A stretch of DNA of 64,000 nt from Flaveria trinervia (GCA_025506515.1 CM046453.1:41733727-41797726), one strand, 5' to 3'. Shown: positions 1 through 11,718, numbered from the stretch's first letter. Program-made: numbers and translations. Notes: generated from the sequence alone by a model not told the origin.

Positions 1-417
1 AACTACTGAAAGGTAAACCGTCACAACTACTGAAGAAGACCATTTCAGCTGTTGTGACAACATCAGATACTTTGGTCTTCAGCACTTGTGTCTTCAGACT
101 TTGTCTTCAGCACTTGGGTCTTCAGACTTTGTCTTCAGCACTTGTCTTCAGACTTTGTCTTTAACACTTGTCTTCAGACTTTGTCCTCAGCACTTGTCTT
201 CAGACTTTGTCCTCAGCACTTATCTTCAGACTTTGTCTTCAGCACTTGTCTTCAGACTTTGTCTCAGCACTTGTCTTCAGACTTTGTCTTCAGCACTTTT
301 GTTCAGACTTTGTAATCAGCTGTTGTCTTCAGCTGTTATGGTCTTTAGTAGTTGTTGTGACGTCTGTAGGACTTAAAGGTTTTTCTGATCCGGCTCATTG
401 GTTCTTTTGGTCCAACA
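1..417 (-). repeat. 3' LTR of Copia A (partial, U3 portion)
   Basis: The right boundary is the LTR start in element orientation (TGTTGGACCAAAAG on the - strand), immediately next to the polypurine tract. The same terminus ends the 5' LTR at 12122. Only the U3 part is in the window; by comparison with the 979-bp 5' LTR, about 560 bp lie further left. It holds the CTTCAG tandem array. Confidence 0.9.
76..332 (-). repeat. 13/26-bp tandem array in U3 of copy A 3' LTR
   Basis: Alternating 13-mers CTTCAGACTTTGT and CTTCAGCACTTGT (given on the + strand) repeat about twenty times with small length changes. The higher-order unit is 26 bp. No forward frame of the unit contains a stop, so three long spurious ORFs of repeated peptide cover the array; they are not genes. 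Its place in U3, upstream of the TATA box, suits an enhancer or silencing-response array, which is an inference. Confidence 0.9.
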
Positions 418-432
418 AACTCCCCCTGAACC
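418..432 (-). other. Polypurine tract of Copia A
   Basis: The - strand reads GGTTCAGGGGGAGTT directly before the 3' LTR. This is the plus-strand DNA primer site of LTR elements. The identical tract lies at 15512-15526 in B and 31603-31617 in C. Confidence 0.88.
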
Positions 433-634
433 AATGCAGCCAAAACCTTTAACATTATTGAGGTCCCACTTATTGTTGGCAGAATGGTTGGTCTTTTTCC
501 TTCTTGATCAGTTGAGAAGATGACCCATATAAGCACTGGCCTGGGAATGAGTCTCTGATGATTTGGTTGGCAATGTATGGATGGGAGTTCTGTATTGGGG
601 AATGGACACTGAGCTGTTCCCCCATCCATGAGAC

Positions 635-3600
635 TCACTTCCCATGTATAAGCCTGTAGGATTCTCTGGTGTATGCTCTGAGAAACATAATTTGTTCTTC
701 CATGGTCAGGTTCTCAGCTTCACCATCAAACAATCCTTCACGCCCATACAGCTCTGAGATGTACTTGACCTGTTTGCCATTTTTTAGCTCAACTGTTGTA
801 ATCTGTCTGTATGCAAACTCATCAGGATGAGTCCCTTCAAGTAACAGACTGAGCTCATTTTGTTTGAAGTTCTCAAGCCTCTTGTAGACTAACCTCTTTT
901 TAATAACTCCAGTCTCTAACATCTTTTGGGGTGGCTGTTTAGTCTCATAGGCCTTCTTGAAATCTTCTACAATCTCCCAGGGTGATACTACAAGGACCAC
1001 TGTGATCTCTTCATCTACGATCCTTTTTACTTGGCCCTTGTATCTCGAAGGAATGTCTTTCTTTACAATCCTGTGAGCCACCTTAGGATCAGGCCATACT
1101 CTCACCTTTTCCTTCTGATATTGAAATGTGTTGGCAAGGGTGTACAACCTCAGAGCTTCTTTCTTCATACTAATTATTGATGAAGAAGCAGCATAAGTTT
1201 TGTCGATGCTTGTCAACATCTCATCGTCATGAAGGCTTTGCTGCTACTCTTCTTCAATCTTTACTCTCACAGTTTCCATCTGTGAGGTGGGAGGGATGGG
1301 CATGGGTTTGGCTTTAGGCAATGTTAGGACTGCAGCCAGAGGCAGCCTATCTTCTTCCACATCATCCTCTTCTTCTTCTTCTAGCCTTAACACCCTTCTC
1401 TTCTTCTTCTTGGGTGCATCATCGGCTGTTGGTTTAGAGGGTAAGGAGTTGGTTTTGTGGGTTGTGGTTGTGGTTGTTTTGGAGACGGAATGTTGACAGG
1501 CCGAGTTAGCATTTTAGAGGTGAGTGTGGCTTTTGAGTGTTTGGCTAGCTCAGTCCTGCTCCCTGCTCCTGCTTCATTCAAAGCTTCGACTACTAAAACC
1601 TTAGTGTATGCTTCAGACGAACAGATCTTGGAGGTTATGGCCAAGATACCGTCCCTGGTCCATGATTTAATCTCGATCAATGATCTCCCAAGATATTTTG
1701 CAATGAATCTGATCATGATCTCTAGTCTCTCTCTTTTTAATGCATCATAACTTGCCCATCTTGAGTTAATTTCTTCAACTTCAAGTCTCCTGATCTCTGA
1801 GTCAAGCTGTGCAATATCGAACCCTTGTCTATACAGTTAATCAATAATGGCATCCATTGATTTACTATGTGTAGCATCTGCCGTTTTGATCATCTCATCG
1901 AGTTGGAGTTCTTTCTCTTTTCCTTCACCCTTCCTCTTCTTATATGTGACATGAAAGTCTTTGTGACTTTCACCCACTTGATCATTTTCGGTTCCTTCAC
2001 AGACTCCTCTTCCTTCTCAGTTTCCTTTTCTTTCAGTTTGCTCTTCCTCTTTGCTTTCACTGACTGACTCTCCCCCTTTTTGGTTGCATTGGTTGCAAGG
2101 GTTTGAGTAGCAGAAAGCCTTGTGCTCACAATCTCCTCCACCAGGGGTTGTATGATTGAGGGAAGCCTCTCATCCATGGTTTTGATCATAATGTCTGTGA
2201 TCATTGGGGTGATGAGAGGTAGGGTTTGCTGAAAGATAGCAACTGTTTGCTCAGAGGGGTTCTGTCCCTGAGAAGCAGTGCCAGAAACAGAAGCTCGTGG
2301 CTTGGGAGTTTTGAGTGGCTGAGTGTGTGGGAGACCTTTAGGTGAAGGTGCCATCTGTGGGTTTATGTTGGTGGCAGATGGACTTGCTTCGTGAGAGAAT
2401 TGGTCAAGTAGTCTTTGTAGTCTACTGACTTCTTCCTCAAGAATTGTGTTCTGGGCCAGAACATCATAAAAGAAGCCCAGGTCATCATCAGCAGATGCTG
2501 AATCACCTGACCTCCTGCTTGTAGCAGGATGTACATGCACTGGGTGTAGACCAGTTTTAGCATGTGCCCCTTTTTCTTGGAACTGGGGACTTCCAGCCTC
2601 AGGACTATGTCCTTCATCAGCTGTTGCCTCTAGTGAGGTCTTAGCTATGTTACCAGCCTCATCTGATCATGTGCTGATTCAAAAGAGGTGGTAGCCTCAC
2701 TAGATGTTCTAATCTCCATATCCACACCAGGAGATAGAACGTGTAAACCCTGGTGCTGTGGGTTGTCAGAAGCATGGTGATCCTCGTCCTCAATAGCTGT
2801 GGTTCTCCCCTTTGTTGGTGGTTGTTGGGGAGGAGGACAGGCATGCAGCTGAGTCAGCACGTTTGCAATGAGAATGGTTGGACTTTGGGGGGCGGTTGCA
2901 TGGGGAGATGGGGTAAAAGCAGTGTGCACCTGGGGAGAATTGTGCTCTTCAATGGCAATCTCCTCAAATGAGGAAGATCCCAGATTTGTGGGTACCCCTT
3001 CTGTGGTTGCTGCAGGCTCCTTTTGAGAGGAATCCTGAGCGGCTGTGGCTGGTGAAGTCCTGGTATCCACTAGGGGGTTATAACCAGTGGATATAGCCTG
3101 CTTTTGTGTTGCAGGGGCATCCTCAGGGGACTCATTTCCCTGAGTAGCCTTTTTTGTCTTCTTTTTAGTGGGTTGGTGGGGACTTTGGATTTGGAGATGG
3201 TGGCTGTGGGTTCCAGCTGCGTGGGTTTTCGCAGCTTGGCAGCCATTTTTAGTGATTGGTCAGAGTTGTGCCAGGAGTATACTTCTGGCAGTACAGCCAT
3301 AGCAGGGACTCCCAGGCCAACAAGTCCCTCAGCTTGAAGCTGGTTTTCAATTATGGCCATTATGAACCGAGGATATAATATCCAACGGTTAGCAGTTGTT
3401 TTTGGGCCATATCCTTGAGCTCATAAAATAGTATTTTAGAAAAATTTAAAGGTTGTTGCTCAAGGATGGAGTACATTACCTGTTGCCACCTTGTGGACAT
3501 TTGATCCCATGATGAAGTCTTGGAGGCAAGGCATACATTTACCATATGAAATATGAGACGTTCGGCATCCGGAAATGTTTCTCAGTATGGTAGATGCACT

Positions 3601-3960
3601 CAGGTTACCTTGGTATCCATGGTGGGCAAATGATTGATCTGTTGTGCCCTTTGGATAACCAGTTGGGAAAGTGGCATCATCCAGATTAAGGGTTTGGCGA
3701 AGAGTGTCTGGAGTAATGACCACTTTTTGGCCATGGACAAACGATTGAAGAGACTCTGTGTCATTCTCCTCAGAGACCAGAGTGACGTTTGTCCAGAATT
3801 GGTTAAGGGATTCGGCATATATGGTGGGATTTACCAGAAAAGCCGTTTTGTAAGGTGACTGAACCATTAAATCAATGGCGTTGTGAAACTTGGTCCAGTA
3901 TGGCGATTTGGTGAGATGTGCGACACAGTTGTGTCGTGGTTTTAGTTGTTTGGTCGCCAT
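635..3960 (-). pseudogene. Additional ORF (aORF) downstream of pol, copy A, frameshifted
   Basis: Remains of a protein of about 1,100 codons with no recognised enzyme domain. The start chosen is ATG 3960 (MATKQL), because C begins at the same residue and the TATA-like box at 4037-4044 lies upstream. The in-frame extension to 4086 would span that box. The N-terminal domain (3960-about 3100; motif NPTIYAESLNQFW) resembles env-position ORFs of Asteraceae Copia elements. The middle (3070-1890) is Pro/Ser/Thr-rich. The C-terminal part has a basic PKKKKRRV cluster at 1391-1414 followed by an acidic tract, then a conserved domain ending at TGA 635-637 (ESYRLIHGK). Frameshifts near 3540, 3360, 3070, 2600 and 1850-1200 break it. 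I see no membrane segment, so an envelope role is doubtful. Function is unknown. Confidence 0.8.
1391..1414 (-). other. NLS-like basic cluster in aORF copy A
   Basis: The - strand codons read PKKKKRRV, close to the classical monopartite nuclear import consensus K-K/R-X-K/R. They are followed directly by an acidic run rich in Glu and Asp (about 1348-1380). The same pair is kept in B (16484-16507) and, as PQRKRRV, in C (32565-32585). Nuclear targeting is inferred. Confidence 0.65.
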
Positions 3961-4817
3961 TGATGAAGAGAGGGTAGAGAGTTTTTGAATGTTAGGTTTG
4001 AGAAGAGAAGATAAAAACTCGGAAGGTGGGATAAGGTATTTAAAGGGTTGGGCTAGAAAACGACTGAAGGTTGTGGTGTGAGTCATCAGTTGTTGAAACT
4101 ACTGATGACGTGGTATTAACTTTTAGAGGTTTGAAAAGGCTGACCGTATTGGTGTGATCAGCAGTTGTTATAAAACAACTGAAGACTTTGTTTTAACCGT
4201 CAGACGTTGAAACAGCTGAAGTCTCTGATTTAGTCATCAGTAGTTATAAAACTACTGAAGACAGTTTTGACTTCAGGTGATGAAACAACTGAAGACTTGG
4301 TATTAGTCATCAGTAGTTGTGAAACTACTGAAGACAGTGGTTTTGTCAGCAATTTTTGTAAACAGCTGAAGACTTGGTGTTAGTCTTCAGTAGTTGTAAA
4401 CTACTGAAGACATAGTTTTGGCTTCAATTGTTTTAATGAAACAACAGTTGTAGAAACAACTGAAGAGTAATTACTCATCAGCTGTTTTCGTCAATTCATA
4501 GCTTTTCAGCTGTTTCACACTGTCCTCAACACTTACTCATCAGACTTTTCATCTGCTTTTCAGGTGTTTCATAGGACATCGGTACTTATCTGCATTTCTG
4601 ACATCAGTAGTTGTGGCTACAACAGCTGTTATGAGTACATCAGCTGTTGTAACTACATCAGCTGTTTCAACAAATAAAGTACTTCAGTACTGGTGAGGTA
4701 TGTAGCCTTCAGTAGTTATAAAACTACTGAGAAAAAAAACTCATCAGTACTTATATGTGACAATAATGAACTAATGATCATCGGTACTTGTGAGCTGAGA
4801 TCATCAGTAGTTGTCAC
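3961..4817 (-). promoter_or_regulatory. pol-aORF spacer of copy A: palindrome array and putative aORF promoter
   Basis: No coding sequence between the pol stop (4818) and the aORF start (3960). It holds many copies of CAGTAGTT and its complement AACTACTG, usually paired as short hairpins. The best has perfect 13-bp arms, GTCTTCAGTAGTT and AACTACTGAAGAC, at 4383-4411 around GTA. A TATA-like TTTAAATA (- strand) lies at 4037-4044, 77 bp before the ATG, followed by a CT-rich leader typical of plant 5' UTRs. The CTTCAG vocabulary is shared with the LTR U3. Confidence 0.7.
4037..4044 (-). promoter_or_regulatory. TATA-like box upstream of aORF, copy A
   Basis: TTTAAATA on the - strand, 77 bp upstream of the aORF ATG at 3960. 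Copy C has a perfect TATAAATA at the aligned place, and B a decayed TTCAAATA. Confidence 0.55.
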
Positions 4818-6440
4818 TTATTCTAGCTGCAGCATACCAAGACTTAACACCAGGTTGTGGAAAGTTGAACTATCCAAAGGCTTAGTAAAAATGTCTGCAA
4901 GCTCATCAGCACTAGGAACAAATTTTGGATCATCAGACCTTTTTCAAAACAATCTCTAATAAAATGGTGTCTGATTTCAATATGTTTAGTCCTAGAGTGC
5001 TGGACAGGATTCTTGACAATCCAAAGAGCTGAAGAGCTGTCCATTAACAATGGGGTCTTAGTCTCTGTTATGCCATAATCCAATAATTGGTTTTGAAGCC
5101 AGAGTACCTGAGATGTACAGCTTGCAGTGGAAATGTACTCTGCTTCAGCAGTTGATGTAGCAACTGAGGTCTGTTTCTTGCTCTGCCAAGAAATCAAGCA
5201 GTTGCCTAGGATTGACATCCACCAGAAGTTGATTTCCTGGTCAACTTACACCCTGCATAGTCACTGTCAGAAAAAGCAACTAATTTACCAGAATGTCTAG
5301 TAGAATACCATAAACCTAGAAATGGAGTGCCTTGCAGAAATCTAAAGATCCTCTTGACTGCAATCAAATGAGACTCCTTAGGTGCAGCCTGAAATCTAGC
5401 ACACACCCATGTAGCAAACATAATATCTGGTCTAGAAGCTGTTAAATACATCAGGACCCAATCATACATCTGTAAAGTGTTTCATCAACCACTTTACCTT
5501 TCTGATGTGTATCCAGTTGTGTGGTGCTGCACATGGGGGTAGAACAGGGCTTACAGTTTTGTAAATCAAACTTTTCCAAAAGATCTTTTGTGTATTTGGA
5601 CTGATGAATGAAAATTCCATCAGCCTTTTGTTTGATTTGCAAACCCAGAAAGAACTGTAATACTCCCATGGCACTCATTTCAAACTTCTGCTGCATCAAC
5701 TTTGTAAAGGCATCACACAACTATGGATCAGAGGATGCAAAAATAATATCATCTACATAATTTGAACAAGTAGATTATGCTGCCCAACTTTCTTAATGAA
5801 TAAAGTCTTATCTATGGAGCCTCTAGTGAAATTATTTTCCAGAAGAAAGTTTGATAATGTCTCATATCAGGCTCTAGGAGCTTGTTTCAACCCATAAAGG
5901 GCCTTATCAAGCTTATACACCCAATTAGGATGTTTATTGTCCTCAAAGCCTGGTGGTTGACATACATAAATCTCTTCTTTAATTTTCCCATACAAAATGC
6001 ACTTTTGACATCCATTTGAAAAACTTTAAGGTTTTGATAAGCAGCATAAGCTAAAAACAATCGAATTTCTTCTAGTCTGGCTACAGGGGCAAAGGTTTCA
6101 TCATAATCAATACCTTCTTCTTGTGCAAACCCCTGAACAACCAGTCTGGCCTTGTTCTTAACAATAAGCCCATTTTCATCAGTTTTGTTCCTAAACACCC
6201 ATTTAGTGCCTATTGCACACTTACCTGGAGGTAGAGGAACCAGTTCCCACACTTGCTGTTTCTTGAACTGAAGAAGCTCAAGCTGCATGGAATCAACCCA
6301 TCCATTGTCCTTTAAAGCAATGTGATAATTCTTTGGCTCTTGCTGACTGATGAAGAGAGCATAGAAGCAGAAATTTGACAATTGAATTCTTGTTGATACG
6401 CCACCAGTGATATCACCAATGATTTGAGACATAGGGTGAT
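4818..6440 (-). pseudogene. Copia reverse transcriptase and RNase H, copy A
   Basis: The C-terminal part of pol makes and processes cDNA. RT begins near 6440. The first catalytic Asp is in QMDVKSAF (codon 6010-6012). The YVDD box would be encoded at 5748-5759, but one T is missing just before it, so box and upstream RT lie in different frames. Another break near 5960 disrupts MDVKSAF downstream. RNase H follows (5469-4818), with SDSDYAGC, KSTSGGCQ, ATSTAEAEY and HSRTKHIEIRHHFIRD motifs. The pol stop at 4818-4820 follows LGMLQLE, the same end as in B and C. The RNase H part is split near 5210 and 4960. It was part of one Gag-Pol polyprotein and is now inactive. Confidence 0.9.
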
Positions 6441-7640
6441 TCTTCAGATCTTGATACACAATGAGACCTGTGCAAGTGTTTGTAGCAGGCTCAGCAGCAA
6501 CAGATGGTGATGGTGAATCATTTCCTTGAAACCAATTAGTGGATGGTAATTCAAAGGAAGTTGAATTTGAAGAAATCTCATCAGCATTTGTTGTGGATGG
6601 TGCTACTGGAGCTACAGGACCATCAGGTCTAGCTGAATCAGGCAGTTGATCACTAAACCTGAAGAGGTGAGTACTGCTATCATCATCATCATCAGCACCA
6701 GCAGAACCACCAGGTGGTGAACTGTTGACAGGAGCAACAGCAGGAGTTTGATAAGGAACATATTGCAGTATGTCCAAATCAAATATCTCCACAGGGCTTT
6801 GTGGAATCTTGTCCTTTGGAGATTCATTAATAACATGTAGAGTCTCTTCAACCATCTTTTTTCTACAGTTGAAATTTTTGGAGTTGATCCCGTGTGTTGA
6901 GAATGAAACAAGGACACCCAAATGCTCTGAAGAATGAATTAGAGGGGCCAAATGATGAAGAACTTCATATGGAGTCTTCATCAACCTCTGATTTACTAGA
7001 ACTCTATTCTGTACATAGCAAGCTGTATTGACAACTTCAGCCCAAAAAGTCATTGGCAGTCCAGAATCAGCCAACATGGACCTTGCAGCTTCAATAAGGG
7101 TCCTGTTCTTTCTCTGCACTACTCCATTTTGCTCAAGAGTTCTTGGGATGCTATACTGCCTCTTGATTCCCTTTGATAAGTAAAACTCATCAAGTGTGTG
7201 GTTTCTGAATTCAGTACCATTGTCACTACTCACACACTTAACTGGTAGGGAATACTGCTTCTCAACGTGTAACACAAAGTTCATAATGGACTGCGCAGCC
7301 TCATCCTTTGAATGAAAGAAGAAAGTCCATACAAATCTGGAGTAATCATCCATAATTACCAGACAATATTTCTTCTTAGCCATACTCATCACTCTCACAG
7401 GACCAAAGAGATCCATGCGAAGAAGCTGTAAGCAGGCAGTGGACTTAGGTTCTTCTATGGAGGGAAATGAAGCTTTGTGCTGTTTTCCTTTTAAACAAGC
7501 AGTGCAGTTATCTTAACACTTGAACTCCTTCATAGGCAGTCCCCTACTAACCATGGTTTATCAGCTGATTTATGTTTTTGAGATTACATGACCTAGCCTT
7601 CTATGCCATAGAATAGATTCTTGAGGGGAAGCCTTGGAAG
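6441..7640 (-). pseudogene. Copia integrase, copy A, catalytic Glu changed to Gln
   Basis: The GAG-pre-integrase zinc region (LWHRRLGHV, about 7600) is followed by an rve core from 7416 (MDLFGPV). First Asp is residue 2, second Asp is residue 65 (SDNGTEF), and position 101, exactly 35 residues later, is Gln (NGVVQRKN; codon CAG at 7114-7116). B and C have GAG and the usual NGVVERKN. This removes the Glu of the D,D-35-E triad. A deletion of about 64 bp near 6870 relative to B shifts the frame after the core. The Ser/Pro-rich C-terminal linker reaches RT near 6440. Confidence 0.9.
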
Positions 7641-8112
7641 ATAGCAAGGATGGCCTTTGAGATCTATTTTCTTGGAAAGATCTAAGGCATACACTCTTCC
7701 TGTCCTGTTGGCCTTTAGGAGAGTGTGTTCATCCAACACCTTATCAATCAACTTAGAACTTTGGATGACAGAATCCGATAGTTCTGACTGGTGAAAAGAG
7801 CAACATGGCCTTTGTCACACATTTGACTGACACTCAAGAGGTTGTACTTGAGATTTTCCACATGGTTAACATCATCAAACTTTATTTCCCCATTGGAAAC
7901 AAAGCCTTTGCCGATGATGTAACCCTTTGCATCATTGCCAAATGACACAACCCCTTCCTTCCTTGAGAGTAGTCATTAAGAAGTGATCTGTTTCCTGTCA
8001 TATGCATGGATCCTCCACTGTCTACATACCAGATGCCTCTGAGGTATGTTGAAGAACCCTGCAAAATACAACAAACTAGTTAGATTTTGAGACCCAAACC
8101 TTTTTGGTCTTG
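7641..8112 (-). pseudogene. Copia protease, copy A
   Basis: Aspartic protease of the polyprotein. The motif WYVDSGGSMHMTG carries the active-site DSG at 8014-8022. The downstream stretch SFGNDAKGYIIGKG to YNLLSVSQMCDKG (7948-7750) is typical of Copia PR. A frameshift near 7970 separates the two halves. Confidence 0.85.
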
Positions 8113-10912
8113 GGCCTGTTCTCATCAACAGATGGTAAACTAACATGTTTGTTGGAAACAACAGCCTGAGAGGAAGAAACTAGTGAAGAAAAGGAATCCT
8201 TTGGCTTGGCCTCCTTTTCTGTGGTTTCAACATAGGAACATCTAATTGGTTAACTCTTCCCAATAGATGTTGAACCATCATAACCAGCTGTGTCTAATTA
8301 TGTGATAAGGCTTTTAGCTCTTGAGACACATTGGCATTGGAGTTTGATAAGTTCCTATGTTGCACCTTCTTCTTTTGAGCAATCTCAGCTGTTACCTGTT
8401 TAACCCCTTCCTTTTTGGATTTCTTTTTGGACTTAAGGGTTACAGGATTTGATATTGCTGGTACAAATATGGCTTCAAACTTAGTTTTCATTTTAACCAT
8501 TTTCTCTTTACTTTCCTCTTTATGTTTGAGTTTGGATCCCCTTTTGTACCAACAATCATCTGTAAGATGATTAAACAAACCACATACTTCACATGGTTTC
8601 TTCTTCATCTTATGTTGATCATCAACTAAAGAGAATGAAACTACTGAAGACTTGCTCTTCAGTACTTTGGAAGCATTATTTGCTTTCTTGACTTCCTCTT
8701 TAGTAGTCTTCAAACTCTTTCTACTGACAGTTTTCTTCTCTTCAGTGCTGACAATAGTTGGAGTTTGAACTTCAGGTGTTAAATCTTACTCTCCAGTCCT
8801 TTCAGGACTTCCAGAAATAACTCCTGAGTTGATCATCTCTTTGATCATGTGAGTGTCAGCAGTGGAACCATCAACATCAGCTGATGGGTTCTGAGAGGGC
8901 TGAGTGCTGACTTCAACTTTTGATGATGCTCTATCAAAAAGTGAATCACATGATGAGGTGGATTGGTTATTGCTTTCTCCATCAGATTTCACTTCTGCTC
9001 TTGAAGCAAAATCTGTAGGAGGAGCAGTGTGATTATAACCAATACCAAACGTCACATTGGAAGCAGATTGCTTACTAAGAAGCATTTCAAAACCTTTGCA
9101 TGATTGTACCCATCGATCACACTCTACCTGGGTGACTGCAAGGGTTTCTTTGAGACTTCTCTGGTCTTCCAGAATCACCTCTAGCTTGGCCTTTTCATCA
9201 TTTAATGGCATTTAAGCTTATAAATCTCATCATTTTTACTATAAGAGCACACTCAAACTCAACTTTTCTTTTGGAATGGTTTTCTCAAACTCAAGTTTTT
9301 GACTTATTAATGCTACATTTGCCTCTCTAATGGAGACAAAGGCAACAATGAATGATTCAGAACATAACTTGGCTTTAGCCTCTGAAGATACCTGAGTTAC
9401 CTGTGAAGATGATGCATTTGAGCAGGAACCCTCAGTAGACTCCAGGGCCATGCGAGCCAGATTCCCAAAAGGACTGTCACCACTATGTTGACCCGCACCT
9501 ATGAACAGTTGTTCATGACCAGACATGTCATCCGGTAAACTGCTACAGTCAACAACTCCAGGGGTGAAGAAGCTGTGTTGTTGAGGTTGAGGAGATTGAT
9601 GAGATTGAGATGGTTGAGGTTCTGGTAGTGCATGAGGTTTTGGTACTATAGGAACTTGAACTTGATTTGACTATGGCATGTAATAACAAGGGTAAGGATA
9701 TGGCATTTGACCTTGAGGAACAAAATATGCAGGAGATTATGGTTGAGAATGATGACTAGAATTGACAGGATGTTGCCCTCTGTGTTGTTGACTATTGCCA
9801 GGGAAAGTCACAAAAGGTGCAAGGAATTAGATCCAGATGATCTGCATTCTCTAGCAAAGTGTCCAAGCCTGTGGCATTTGTGACACTTCAACTTACTCTT
9901 GTCAAAACCAACTTTGGTTTTGCCAGAGAGTCCTAGGAACTTTCTTCCAGTTCTTTTGTAGAACTTCTGAGATCTGATATTTATCAAGGCCATTTGGCTC
10001 AAAATATCCATCTCTTCTAAGTCATCACCAGCAATCCCCTTGAGATCATCCATGATGAAGCATAGATTGTCATTATTACATCCAGTAAACTGACTATCAA
10101 CACTCACAACACATAATCAGAAGTGTTTGAGGAGCAATCAATATGCTCATCATACTGGCATTCAGATGAAGCATATTCTAACTCTGACCAACCAAGGCAG
10201 TGTTGCTTGGTACAAAGTCTTCAGTGAGCTTCCCAGATGAAGACAGTTTTCGTTTCTGTTCTATCTCTCTCTCAAATGTGAGCAATTTCCCATGGAGTTG
10301 GGTGAGAGATAGTTTGTCCAATTTTCACTAGAGCGTAGGACAATAGTATATGTGTCCCATCTCTCAGGCAGTGATCTGAGAAATCTGTTATTCATCTAGA
10401 TATTGATGTACTCTAGTTTGACCATTTTTAATTCGGAGATCAAACAGGAGAACCGCTCAAACTGTTAAGTCAGTGTCTCACCCTTTCTATGAGAGAATGT
10501 CTCGTATTGTTGGGCAAGGATTTCTCTATTATTTGCCAAGACCTCATATGTTCCTCCAAATTGTTCTTTCAAGGCATTCCAGAGGTCATGGGCAGTTTCA
10601 TGATGCATTATCCCAGAATAGATTTCATTGGGCAATGCCATGGCCAGAATTCCATGGGCTTTTGCATCAATCTCAAACAATTTCTTATCCTCATCTAAGT
10701 ATTACTCCTTCCTCTTCGGAACCATTTGATTGGTTTTCGGGTTATTCACCATAGGCTTGTGTGGACCATGTACCACTGATGTCCAACAACCTGCCCTGTT
10801 AACACACAGGTGATGGAGCATTCGTCGTTGCCATATGTTATACTCATTCCTAACAGCATTGGAGGCTGGTTGAGGAACCAGTATTGTGAGGATCATTGGA
10901 AGGAGTAGTCAT
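8113..10912 (-). pseudogene. Copia Gag, copy A, long form with two zinc knuckles
   Basis: The start is ATG 10912 (MTTPSNDPHNT), kept in B; a 1-nt shift follows within 20 codons. The UBN2-type Gag core is at 10896-10440 (WQRRMLHHL, HETAHDLWNALKEQFGG). The first knuckle, CHKCHRLGHFAREC, is at 9844-9885. A Pro/Gln/Tyr-rich stretch (about 9790-9540) and a charged, coiled-coil-like part (9526-8786) follow. A second CX2CX4HX4C knuckle, CEVCGLFNHLTDDC, is at 8552-8593, just before protease. The Gag portion is about 930 codons, long for Copia. Several stops and frameshifts make it nonfunctional. Confidence 0.87.
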
Positions 10913-11127
10913 TTTCAGTCCAAATACAATTTAATTCAAGCTTTTAAACGTTTTTTACATAGACCACAACAGACTCAATGAAAACCAAGAGAAAATCTCA
11001 GGATGAATGACCAAAACACAGAAAATTCAATCTTTATAACCGTTTCTTGCAAAAAATGCTAATTCAATCAAAACTGGATCTTGAATAGCAGTTTCAATGA
11101 TCAATTATTAGATCGATCAATGATTAC

Positions 11128-11141
11128 CTGCTCTGATACCA
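11128..11141 (-). other. Primer binding site, copy A
   Basis: TGGTATCAGAGCAG on the - strand, two bases inside the 5' LTR. TGGTATCAGAGC is the standard match to the 3' end of initiator tRNA-Met used by plant Copia elements. The 10913-11127 leader holds nothing else recognised. Confidence 0.9.
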
Positions 11142-11357
11142 TTTGTCAGGATCAGTGATCACAAGTTTGATGTATTAGAGCGTAACGCAGCGGAATAAGA
11201 ACAAGAATTAGACAAATTGTAGCAAGAATTTGATACTCGTATGCATTAAGAACAAATACGGTTATAACGAGAGAATATGTTTCTGTAACAAGGAATGTTT
11301 CTATAATATCGAATATTTCTGATCAAATCATTCTACTTATTACAATAGGTTGACACT

Positions 11358-11367
11358 CCTTATATAG
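11358..11367 (-). promoter_or_regulatory. TATA box of Copia A LTR promoter
   Basis: CTATATAAGG on the - strand, downstream of the U3 array. It is flanked by inverted pentamers CACTC and GAGTG (+ strand). C keeps a much stronger inverted repeat at the same place. Confidence 0.7.
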
Positions 11368-11514
11368 AGTGCAATCGTTGCGGTTATCACGAGAAAGTGA
11401 CAACTGGCAGATCTATTACAAAAATAACTAACTCTTAACAAACTACTGAAATGTTCACAACTACTGAGAACATATCAGAGTGTTAAGTACAAAATATGAA
11501 ACTACTGAAACTAC

Positions 11515-11544
11515 AACGACTGAAGAATAAGCTCTTCAGTCGTT
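11515..11544. other. Perfect U3 hairpin, copy A
   Basis: Arms AACGACTGAAGA and TCTTCAGTCGTT are exact complements around a 6-nt loop. The same hairpin is intact at 14991-15020 and 26579-26608 in the two LTRs of B. Confidence 0.75.
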
Positions 11545-11718
11545 TTACAAAACTACTGAAAAACATAAAACTACTAATGAGCACAACAACTAAAGAAGTA
11601 TTCTTCAGCTGTTGTGTCAAACTACTGAACAGATAAAACATAAAACTACTGAAAGGTAAACCGTCACAACTGCTGAAGAAGACCTCTTTAGCTGTTGTGA
11701 CAACATCTGATACTTTGG

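Noticed and set aside
86..452. Three overlapping + strand ORFs with LQTLSSALVFRLC-type repeated peptide (also at 11697-12173, 15173-15617, 26791-27079, 31309-31561)
   Set aside because: They are readings of the stop-free 13-bp LTR array in three frames. Length follows unit number and there is no independent coding signal.
635..3960. aORF as a viral-type envelope
   Set aside because: No signal peptide, no hydrophobic span and no Cys-rich ectodomain seen; basic clusters point elsewhere.
3460..4086. aORF start at 4086 instead of 3960
   Set aside because: The extension spans the TATA-like box and leader, is not shared by C, and is not conserved with the other copies.
635..4086. aORF as a host gene or as a SNARE/longin protein, as relatives are sometimes labelled in databases
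   Set aside because: It lies between pol and the 3' LTR in every copy and has no visible longin fold or transmembrane anchor.
3961..4817. Regular short palindromes looking like a CRISPR array
   Set aside because: Repeats are not constant in length, have no unique equal-sized spacers, and sit in a plant retrotransposon.
10473..10754. + strand ORFs over Gag and aORF regions (for example 10473-10754, 17816-18097, 25408-25689, 34708-34938, 41498-41689)
   Set aside because: Antisense shadows of recognisable - strand Gag or aORF coding sequence.
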